NCBI GenBank assembly: GCA_016709155.1
Contig: JADJEI010000013.1
Location: 1 to 64,000 of the forward strand
Direction of reading: 5' to 3'
Origin: Ignavibacteriales bacterium
Lineage (GTDB): Bacteria > Bacteroidota > Ignavibacteria > Ignavibacteriales > Ignavibacteriaceae
DNA: 64,000 nucleotides
The stretch's first letter is position 1. Every line of letters starts with the position of its first letter. The notes beneath the pieces were generated by a model. That model ran no database searches and was not told the origin of the DNA. It was given only the letters and a program-made list of their open reading frames with translations. The translations under genes were made by a program, and so were the position numbers. This document shows, piece after piece, positions 55,380 to 64,000 of this stretch.

Positions 55380-55450
55380 TGTCATTCTTAGCCTGTCGAA
55401 GGATGACATTCATAAAGAATCTGCCACACTTCGACAAGCTCAGTGTGACA
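55380..55450. repeat. Paired palindromic repeat upstream of the FIST gene
   Basis: gtcattcttagcctgtcgaaggatgac and cacacttcgacaagctcagtgtgac arms, the same family as the repeats in the suf operon. Confidence 0.7.
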
Positions 55451-55487
55451 GTTAAATAAGATTTTTAATTAATAAAAAAGATGTATT

Positions 55488-56627
55488 ATGAAAGCAAAAT
55501 CAATAAAAGGAAAATCCGCAGAAGACATAAAATCTGCTTTGGGTCAAAGTATGACCGATGGTTTTAAACCAACACTTGCAGTAGTGTTTTTATCTGTGAG
55601 CCAGGATAGAAAGGCAATTTGTAATTTGCTGGATTCAAATGGCATTGCAATATTTGGGGCAACCACAAGCGGTGAGTTCATAGATGAAGTTACTGAAAAA
55701 GGCACAGTGGTGATATTATTGCTCGATATCAAGAAGGATTATTTTCAAATTTTCTTTGACGAATATCCTGAAAAAAACTACAGGGAAACGACTCGGAGGA
55801 TTGCTGAAGAAGCACGGACTAAATTCCCAAAACCTGCCTTCCTTATCTCCGGTTCTCACCTTGAAACGGATGCAGAGCAATTGCTTTTTGGATTTGAAGA
55901 TGTGGTGGGCAAAGATGTTAATGTTTACGGCGGCATGGCTTCCGATGATTACACATTCACCGAGCAATTTGTATTTACCAATGGAAAGGAAAGCAGCCAG
56001 GGTATCGTAGCGCTTGCACTGGATGAAAATAATATCCTGATCAAAGGCAAAGCCACTTGCGGTTGGAAAGCTGTGGGTACTGAAAAAATAGTAACGAAAA
56101 GTGAAGGCAATCATGTTTATACGGTTGATGATATTCCTGTTTTGGATCTTACCGCAAAATATGGTGGGTTGGAAAATGTATCACCCGATAACGCCGGATT
56201 GATGCTCGAGATTGCTTCAAATCTGCCTTTGCAGTTGCAACGGGAAAAAGGTGATCCGGTTATGCGTCCAGGTCTCCTTGTTGACTGGAGCGACCATTCT
56301 TTTTATTGCAGTGGATCAGTCCCCCAGGGTTCTAAAGTCAGATTCTCCCTTCCACCCGATTTTAATGTGTTAGAAAAAGTGATTAAAGGAGTTGAAGAAC
56401 TAAAACAAAATGAAATGCCCGAAGCAGATGCTCTTATCGTATTCAGTTGTGCCGGTAGAATTTTAGCTTTCGGTCCTATGATGAACCAGGAAATCGAAGG
56501 AATAAAAAAGGTTTGGAATGTTCCAATGGCTGGTATGTTTTCAAATGCAGAACTGGCAAGAGCCACCGGAGGTAACCTGGAGATGCATAACATTACCACC
56601 TGCTGTGTTGTATTAAAGGAAAAATAG
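55488..56627 (+). CDS. FIST N/C-domain sensory protein
   Basis: A 379-residue soluble protein with the FIST N-terminal domain (about 20-220: LAVVFLSVSQDRKAICNLLD, GIAIFGATTSGEFIDEVTEK, VNVYGGMASDDYTFTEQFVF) and the FIST C-terminal domain (about 225-370: PEADALIVFSCAGRILAFGP, VPMAGMFSNAELARATGG). FIST domains are small-ligand sensors, proposed to bind amino-acid-like compounds, usually found with kinases, cyclases or methyl-accepting proteins. Here it is free-standing and followed by a PP2C phosphatase 177 bases downstream. Confidence 0.88.
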   Translation: MKAKSIKGKSAEDIKSALGQSMTDGFKPTLAVVFLSVSQDRKAICNLLDSNGIAIFGATTSGEFIDEVTEKGTVVILLLDIKKDYFQIFFDEYPEKNYRETTRRIAEEARTKFPKPAFLISGSHLETDAEQLLFGFEDVVGKDVNVYGGMASDDYTFTEQFVFTNGKESSQGIVALALDENNILIKGKATCGWKAVGTEKIVTKSEGNHVYTVDDIPVLDLTAKYGGLENVSPDNAGLMLEIASNLPLQLQREKGDPVMRPGLLVDWSDHSFYCSGSVPQGSKVRFSLPPDFNVLEKVIKGVEELKQNEMPEADALIVFSCAGRILAFGPMMNQEIEGIKKVWNVPMAGMFSNAELARATGGNLEMHNITTCCVVLKEK

Positions 56628-56660
56628 AATGATTGTTTACAAAAATGATGAAGTTAAGCT

Positions 56661-56756
56661 AACTCATCCCCTTGCCCCTTCTCTTAAAAAGAGAAGGGGA
56701 GATTTGGAACCATTTAAAAGTCCCTCTCTTTTTAAGAGAGGGATTTAGGGTGAGTT
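56661..56756. repeat. Inverted repeat with aactcatcc / ggtgagtt ends
   Basis: A composite element: outer arms aactcatccc ... ggtgagtt, inner hairpins ccccttctcttaaaaagagaagggg and tccctctctttttaagagaggga. It resembles a miniature palindromic element between the FIST and PP2C genes. Confidence 0.7.
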
Positions 56757-56804
56757 CCTTTACAAAAAAAGTAATGAACCAACTAATATTTTATAAAGCC
56801 TAAA

Positions 56805-57776
56805 ATGAATCAGAAGCTTCAAAAGATATTTGATGTAATTCAGCAAAACGAAAAGTTAAGTGAGGATGAAAAAAATCCGCTTCTGAAATCTTTAAAGGAA
56901 GTTGATAAAGAATTAGAAATAACTGCATTTAAACTTGAAAGAACAGAGAAGGTTAAAAAAACAACTGCCATTCTGCTGGAAGAAACAATTGAGGAACTTG
57001 AACAAAAGAGAAAAGCAGTGGAAGAACAAGGTAAGATAATTCAAGCAGATAATGACCGTAAAACAAAAGAGCTTGAAGAAGCTCGTCAACTTCAACTTTC
57101 AATGCTTCCAATAGAACTTCCTCAACTGCCTAATCTTGACATTGCAGTGTATATGAAAACTGCAACAGAGGTGGGTGGAGATTACTATGATTTTAATGTT
57201 GATCCTGATGGAACACTTACCTTTGCAATTGGTGATGCAACAGGACACGGAATGAAAGCCGGAATTATCGTATCAATGGTAAAAGCGTTATTCTCATCTG
57301 GTGAATCAAGCCCGGATATAAAAACATTTTTTAATCAAAGCAGTGATACTCTGAAAGGAATAGAGCTTGGGCGATTAATGATGGCGTTTATAATGCTAAA
57401 AATAAAATCAAACAAGCTTGAGTTTGCCAATGCAGGAATGCCGCCATTATACATTTACAGAAGACAATCAGAAGGGGTTGAAGAAATAATGATAAACGGA
57501 ATGCCTCTCGGTGCAATGAAAAACTTTCCTTATGAAATAAAAGAATTAGAAATCTCTTCAGGCGATACAATATTATTGTTAAGTGATGGATTACCCGAAT
57601 TGAAGAATGAAAAAAATGAACAGTATAGTTATGCAAGAGTAAAAGATGAATTTATGTCTGCAGCACAAAAAAATTCCAATGAAATAGTTGAACATTTAAA
57701 AAATTCAGCATCAGAATGGTCAAACGAAATAGAGCCGGATGATGATGTTACGTTTGTTGTAATAAAAGTTAAATAA
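56805..57776 (+). CDS. Soluble coiled-coil PP2C (SpoIIE/RsbU) serine phosphatase
   Basis: A 323-residue protein. Residues 1-105 are helical/coiled coil (LKEVDKELEITAFKLERTEK, LEETIEELEQKRKAVEEQGK), running into the same linker as the two receptors (DRKTKELEEARQLQLSMLPI). The PP2C domain has VGGDYYDFNVDPDGTLTFAI, GDATGHGMKAG, SDGLPELKN and DDDVTFVVIKVK. It has no membrane part, so it could act on the same STAS protein with a cytosolic input, possibly through the FIST or multi-GAF proteins beside it. That partner choice is inference from adjacency. Confidence 0.88.
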   Translation: MNQKLQKIFDVIQQNEKLSEDEKNPLLKSLKEVDKELEITAFKLERTEKVKKTTAILLEETIEELEQKRKAVEEQGKIIQADNDRKTKELEEARQLQLSMLPIELPQLPNLDIAVYMKTATEVGGDYYDFNVDPDGTLTFAIGDATGHGMKAGIIVSMVKALFSSGESSPDIKTFFNQSSDTLKGIELGRLMMAFIMLKIKSNKLEFANAGMPPLYIYRRQSEGVEEIMINGMPLGAMKNFPYEIKELEISSGDTILLLSDGLPELKNEKNEQYSYARVKDEFMSAAQKNSNEIVEHLKNSASEWSNEIEPDDDVTFVVIKVK

Positions 57777-57810
57777 ATGATTTAAGAAAAAATAATTTTG
57801 AATAATTACT

Positions 57811-60800
57811 ATGAACTCTAAAAAAGAAAAATTATTAAACGACACCTACTATAAATGGATTCAGAGCAGTTTGTACGATGTACCACTGGACGGCGTAAAT
57901 GATTTTGTTGATGCTAAAATTATGGGATATGGTAGTGCCATCGATGAAAAAGCTCTTTCCATATCTGACTATCGTAAATTGATCAACAGACAAAGAGAAC
58001 AGGCAGTTGGACTTGAAATGAATTTTGAAATCACACCTGTTTTCAGAAGTATATCAAACAAAGAAGACTCCGCAATTTTTGTTGATGAAATAAAAGTATC
58101 AATAATTCTTCAAGAGGGCAAGCAGGAACTCTTTTTAAGATTGACAACCATTTTAGAATACATTAATAGTAAATGGATAGTTGTTCATTGGCATGGCTCC
58201 ATACCGACAGAAACATTGGCTGAAACCGATACTTGGCTTGTAAATGAATGGAAACGAAAAAACGAAGAACTTGAAAAACTTGTTGATGAAAAAACTATTG
58301 AGCTTGTTGTTAAGAACCGTGAACTTGAAATTGAAACCGCTCTGGAAAAAGTGCGCGCAGTTGCAATGAGTATGCACAAATCTGATGATCTGCTAAGTAT
58401 TTGCGAAGTATCATTTAAAGAGTTTAAGAAACTTGGCTTCGATAATATCAGGAATGCTGTAATTCATATCCTCAATGATGAAAAAGTATTTTTTCTGGAT
58501 TATGATTATTCAGACTATCTGGGCGGAAGTATAAATAGCATAAATTATAATTCACATCCGGTTGTTGAGAATTATTTAGAACAGATAAAAATATCTGATG
58601 ACGCTTTTGCTGAGGTTGTTATTGAAGGTCAACAACTGGATAGCTGGAAAGACTTCCGGCGAAGTAGCGGGCAGCTTGATGATCCGACTTTGGATGGAAT
58701 TCCAGCTCTCTTTTACTATCTCTACTCTATTGGAGTTGGTGATATCGGAATATCAACATTCAATCCTATAAATGAATCCCAGGTTGGAATTCTGAAAAGA
58801 TTTAGAAACGTTTTTGATCTTGCGTATCGAAGATACACTGATATAACTAAAGCCGAAGCACAGGCAAGAGAAGCAAAGATTGAAGCATCGCTGGAAAAAG
58901 TAAGAGCTTCTGCTATGAGTATGCATAAATCAGATGATCTCTTGGACGTCTGTGAAATATTATACAAGGGACTTAACCAATTAGGCTTCGATGAGATGAG
59001 GAATACCATGATCAATATTCACAATGACGAGAAAGAAACTTTTATAAACTATGATTACTCTGACGCAATCGGAAGAAGCATAAATCATTTAACTTACAAT
59101 ATTCATCCAGTAATTGAGAAACAAATAAAGCAGATCAGAAGCACAAATGATGCTTTTTCTGAAACATCTTTTACAGGTAAAGACTTAGAGGAGTGGAAAA
59201 AATTTAGGAATAAAATCGGGGAGAAAGATGATCCGAGGATAGATAATATCTCCGCATTGTATTATTACTTTTATTCAATAGGAACCGGTTCAATCGGAAT
59301 TTCAACATTCAGCTCTATTAATGAAGAAAAACTTGAGTTGTTAAAGCGGTTCAGGAATGTATTCAGCCTATCATACCAGCGTTATCTGGATATTGCGCTC
59401 GCAGAAGCACAGGCAAGAGAAGCTGAAATACAACTTGCACTTGAAAGAGTGAGAGCAAGAAGTCTGGCAATGCATCATACATCCGAATTGCAGGATATGG
59501 TAAATATTCTTGCCCAACAGTTATATAATATGAATCTTGATATTAATGGAGGTGTGTTCATTGTTATTAATGCTGAATTGGATAAAGATATTTCCCTTTG
59601 GGCATCCGGCGGCGCAGCTGATTATGTACAAAAAGTGACTGTTCCATTTTTAAACAGCCCAATATTTATTGATCTCAGGGATGCGATCAAAAGGAAAAAT
59701 AATTTCTTTACCGAAGAGCGCACCGACAAAGAAAAGATCAGATTGTTCAAACATCTTTTCAAATATCAACCATGGAATAGTTTATCTCAGAAAAGAAAAG
59801 AGGAACTACTTTCACGGAAAGGAGGATATTCAAGATCAGTCGCTATTTCTCAGTACACAAGCATTTCCATTACCAACCACAACGGTAAAAAATTCTCTAA
59901 TGACGAAAATGAAATTCTGAAACGTTTTGGAAATGTTTTTGAACAATCCTATACCCGTTTCCTCGACCTTCAAAAAGCCGAAGCACAGGCAAGAGAAGCA
60001 AAGATTGAAGCATCTTTAGAACGTGTAAGAGCTGTAGCAATGAGTATGTTGAAGTCTGATGAATTGCTTAAGGTTTGTGAATCTGTTTTTAATGAATTGA
60101 GATTACTGGGTTTTAACGAAACTGATTTAAGAAATACTCAGATAGTTATTAATAATGATGAAAAAGAAATCTATAACGGTTATCAGTATTCAGATTATAC
60201 CGGCGGCGAAATAGCTGAAGTTCCTTACGATATGCATCCTATCATCAGGATGTTAAACGATAAATTAAAAAAATCAACAGATGCATTTGCTGATATTGAA
60301 ATTTCGGGAAAAGCGATGGATGATTGGAAAGCATTTGTAAAAAGTTTTCCTCAAAAGCCCGATGAGAAACTATATAATGCATCAGAGCTTCATTATTATT
60401 TTTACTCGGTTGGAATTGGTGCTCTTGGTATATCTTCCTTTAAGTCCTTGCAGGAAGAACAACTTCAAATACTTCAAAGGCTAAGAAATGTATTTAATCT
60501 TTCCTACCAGCGTTATTCAGATATTGCTCTCGCAGAAGCTCAAGCAAGAGAGGCACAAATTGAGTTGGCTCTTGAAAGAGTTCGGGCAAGAACAATGGCT
60601 ATGTATAAAAGTGAAGAATTATCAGAGACAGCGCATTTGCTCTTTCAGCAATTTAAGGAAATTGATAAAGAACCAAAAATGCTCACTATAGGTATAATGA
60701 ATGAGAGTGAAGGTTTGATCGAGTTCTGGGTAACTGATTGGAGTGGAGGTGGTTCTAAAGTAGATCGGAAATTCAATGCAAGTATTGATGAGCCAATCTT

Positions 60801-63800
60801 ATTAAATAAAATTTATAAAGCATGGAAGAAGAAACAAAAATCAATCGTGATCGAGCTTTCCAATGAAGAACTGCTGGGTTGGGTTAAATACAGAATTTCA
60901 TTAAGCGGTATTCCAGATAGTACTGATTATTCAAACAGCCGTGGATTTGTAGCTGCTGCTTTTTTTTCAAAGGGAATACTTTCAATTTCTACTTATGAAC
61001 CTCACTCACCTGAAACTGTTCAGCTTCTTGAAAAATTTGCCGGTGTATTCAATCTTACATATACTCGTTTTCTTGATCTGCAAAAAGCAGAAGCTCAGGC
61101 AAGAGAAGCGCAAATTGAAACCTCGATGGAAAAAATTCGTTCCCGCTCTCTGGCTATGCAAAAACCAAAAGAGCTGGTTGAAGTAGCTGAGTTATTAAGA
61201 AAAGAAATGGGTCATTTGGGTGTAGAAGAATTGGAAACAAGTTCTATATACATAGTTGATAAAGAAAATCAGCAAGCTGAATGCTGGTATGCCATAAAAG
61301 ATATCAGGGAAGAAAATAAAAGATTGGTAAGTGATGAAATGAAACTAATTTTAAGTGATACCTGGGTAGGCAATGAAATGTGGAAGTTTTACCGATCAAA
61401 GAATGAACAAATTTCCATTGTGATGAAAGGTGATAATAGGAAAGAGTGGATAAACTATTGTGCTGATAAATCACAGGAATTACAGGGATATTATGGTGAT
61501 GAAATCCCGGAGCGTACCTACCACCTGGTTAAGTTTAATGGTGGTTATATGGGAGCTGCATCACCGGGTAATATTTCAGCAGAAAGCTGGGACTTACTGC
61601 GAAGAGCCGCTTCAGTTTTTTCATTGGCATACACCCGTTTTAAAGATTTACAGGATGCAGAGGCGAGTGCAAGAGAAGCTCAAATAGAAGCTGCTTTGGA
61701 AAGAGTGAGAAGCAGATCAATGGGTATGCAAAAGAGTGAAGAGTTGAAAGAAGTAATTCGGGTTGTATACGAACAATTTGTTCACTTAAAGATCAATGTT
61801 GACCATGCAGGTTTTGTAGTTGATTACACACCAAAAGGGGATTGGACTTTTTGGATCGCTGATGAGCGGGATATTCCTTCTAAAATAACCCATCCGTACT
61901 TTGAGTCTGTTTGGGCAAATCAATTTAATGAAGCAAAAGAAAAAGGGGCAGACTTCTTTGCCACCAATTTAAATTTTGAAGAAAAGAACAAATTTTATAA
62001 TGAGCTTTTATCATTTGTCCCGGGGTTACCGGAAGCATCAAAAGATTTTTATTTAAGCTGCCCCGGACTTGCGGCAACAACAGTATTGTTTGATAATGTT
62101 TCCCTCTACATCGAAAATTTTTCTGGCAAGCCTTATACAGAAGAAGAGAACAAAATATTGATGCGCTTTGGAAAAGTATTCCAGCAAACCTATACACGTT
62201 TCCTCGATCTGCAAAAAGCAGAGGCACAGGCACGTGAAGCAAAGATTGAAGCGGCATTGGAGCGTACCCGTGCACAAAGCATGATGATGCAACATTCAAA
62301 AGAACTGGATGATACATTACGAGTGTTTCATGAACAGGTTTTGCAGTTAGGTATTCCTTCAGCATTTTCATATCTATGGCTGCCTGATGAGGAAAAAGAA
62401 AGGCATATCTTTTGGGCTGCGTGGGCAGAAAATAATTCAACAGTTTTCAAAAGTAAAGCCATCAACTATCCCATGGATAGAAATGAACCTGCCACAGCGC
62501 AATGTATTATTGACTGGAAAGCACTGAGCCAGTTGTTTCATATCATGTACCTCCGGATGGGGTAGTAAATTATTTTGCCGCCTGGAATGAATTGATTGTG
62601 GGTGTTGAACAACTGCAGCCGCACTATTTTAATGGTGGTCTGTATTATGTAGAGGCTTTTATGAAGTATGGTTGTTTTGGTGTAATGGTAAAGCAGCTAT
62701 TGCAAGAGGATGAAAATAAAATACTGGAACGCTTTGCAATTGAATTTGAACGTGCCTTTACCCGTTTTCTCGATCTGCAAAAAGCCGAAGCACAGGCAAG
62801 GGAAGCACAAATTGAAGCGGCAATGGAAAAAGTACGTAGCAGGACAATAGGGATGCAGCGAAGCGAGGAATTACAGGATGCTGCTGCATTGATGTTTCAG
62901 CAGATAGAATCGCTCGGTGTAAATATTATGGGATGTGGCTTTAATATCTGGGATGAGGACAAAAAAGAAGCGACGGCCTGGATGAGTGGGATGCAGCGTT
63001 TTCAACCACCCTTCAAAACATCAAGCTCAGAAGATATTTTTCTTCGCATATACGAGGCTGCAGAAAAAGGAGAATCATTATTTGTGGAAGAACAGGCCGG
63101 CGATGAAGTTAAAAAGCACTACGAATATATGGCCTCCATTCCTATTTTTAAAAAAATATTAGATCAGCTGGCAGAATCGGGGGGTTCGGTTCCTCCATAT
63201 CAAATAATGCATTGTGCATTTTTCACCCAAGGCTACCTGATGTTCATTTCCCTCCAACAGGTAGTTGAAGCGTATGATATTTTCAAACGCTTCGCCAAAG
63301 TATTTGAGCAGACCTACACCCGTTTCCTCGATCTTCAAAAAGCAGAAGCTCAGGCAAGAGAAGCAAAGATTGAAGCATCTCTCGAAAAGGTGAGAACGGT
63401 TGCTCTTACCATGAAGAAGTCTGATGAAATGCTGGATATAGTTCAGGCTTTATATGAACAATTGATTGAACTTGGTTTTAGTAATATTCGAAACGCTATC
63501 ATTGATATTCATAACGATAACAATGAGACCTTCCTGGATTACGATTACTCGCACGATATGGGAAGAACCGTTACTCTTATGTCATATCAGGATGATCCGA
63601 TTATTGAAAAACAAGTACGTCAGATTGAGTCCAGTAGTGATGCTTTTTTTGAGTTAATTCTTGAGGGACAGGAATTACAGTATCTAATTGATATGAGATT
63701 AAGAAACGGCGAAAATGAAGATCCGCGGCTCCGGCAAATTGAACAACTAACCTATAACCTCTACTCTTTTGGAAACGGTGCAATTGGAATTTCTAATTTC

Positions 63801-64000
63801 GGCTTGTTGAGTGATGAACAAAAGATAGTGTTGAAACGATTTAGAAATGTATTCGCATTTGCCTACAAACGTTATACTGATATGGTTATTGCAGAAACTC
63901 AAGCGCGTGAAGTTAAAAAGCAAGCCTCGCTGGATAGAATTCGTGCAGAAATTGCATCTATGAGAACATCAGAAGACCTTAATCACATCACTCCAATTAT
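57811..64000 (+). CDS. Giant protein of tandem GAF-like modules, one frameshift, runs off the window
   Basis: An N-terminal SnoaL-like domain (1-150, YYKWIQSSLYDVPLDGVNDF) and a coiled coil are followed by at least ten sensory modules of about 150-160 residues. Each is joined by a nearly constant helical linker of the type FLDLQKAEAQAREAKIEASL, ERVRAxAMSMHKSDEL. Linkers begin near 58315, 58852, 59401, 59980, 60532, 61085, 61660, 62215, 62778, 63340 and 63890. A stop at 62563-62565 is caused by one missing A in the run 62518-62520; with it the text reads DWKSTEPVVSYHVPPDG and the frame stays open to the window end (over 2060 residues). No output domain is visible; it should lie downstream. Confidence 0.85.

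Noticed and set aside
55314..55391. A 25-codon frame (MKNRDNILEKVKTAVGFLKK...) overlapping the end of the DUF6090 gene
   Set aside because: Too short, overlaps the upstream gene, and runs into the palindromic repeat; no supporting signal beyond being open.
58315..63980. Regular 550-580 base spacing of short conserved DNA blocks that could suggest a repeat array or CRISPR-like structure
   Set aside because: The blocks are coding linkers of one protein, the spacing is far too large for CRISPR, and the sequence between them is homologous rather than unique.
1..64000. tRNA, rRNA, CRISPR arrays, integrases, transposases or a replication origin
   Set aside because: I looked for these by eye and saw none; small RNAs or a degenerate tRNA could still be missed without a covariance search.

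Overview
The window looks like a stretch of an AT-rich genome from the Bacteroidota/Ignavibacteriota side of the tree, most likely an Ignavibacteria-type organism. Three things point there. Secreted proteins end in the 'YPNPFNPST..I.FDLP' type of C-terminal sorting domain. Sensors of the Reg_prop/Y_Y_Y architecture are abundant. Genes sit on weak Shine-Dalgarno signals with frequent TTG/GTG starts. This assignment is inferred from protein style only. Many reading frames are broken by single-base indels, several in short homopolymers, so the sequence may be a draft or metagenome-derived assembly.

Layout. (1) 1-1224: the C-terminal part of an o-succinylbenzoate synthase-like enolase (menaquinone pathway) and a small lipoprotein. 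(2) 1238-8393, minus strand: a SUF iron-sulfur assembly operon in the order sufB-sufC-sufD-sufS-sufU-sufT/DUF59-bacilliredoxin-Rrf2 regulator, with palindromic repeats in the gaps. (3) 8655-31169: a surface polysaccharide/glycan region with several glycosyltransferases, YfhO-like and Wzx-like membrane proteins, a DegT aminotransferase, methyltransferases and a hexapeptide acyltransferase. Set inside it is an island of secreted proteins: two YCF48-like proteins with sorting tails and two paralogous lipoproteins with a glycosidase-like propeller. (4) 31272-34618: a compact type III polyketide synthase-methyltransferase-flavoprotein operon followed by a GroES-like protein, in the pattern of known alkylresorcinol/alkylquinone clusters. 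(5) 35201-37459: aconitase. (6) 37602 to the window end: a signalling island. It holds a hybrid histidine kinase with an AraC output, a kinase remnant, an RsbW/RsbV/RsbU partner-switching trio, two transmembrane propeller receptors whose output is a PP2C phosphatase instead of a kinase, a DUF6090 protein, a FIST sensor protein, a soluble PP2C phosphatase, and a giant protein made of at least ten tandem GAF-like sensory modules that runs off the window.

The most unusual content is the signalling island. Four PP2C (SpoIIE/RsbU) phosphatases, one anti-sigma-type kinase and one STAS antagonist are encoded together with FIST and multi-GAF sensors. This suggests that many inputs (periplasmic ligands through propellers, cytosolic small molecules through GAF/FIST modules) could converge on one partner-switching node. 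A dispersed palindromic repeat family occurs in many intergenic gaps, and one copy appears to be inserted in frame in the ATPase domain of the hybrid kinase.
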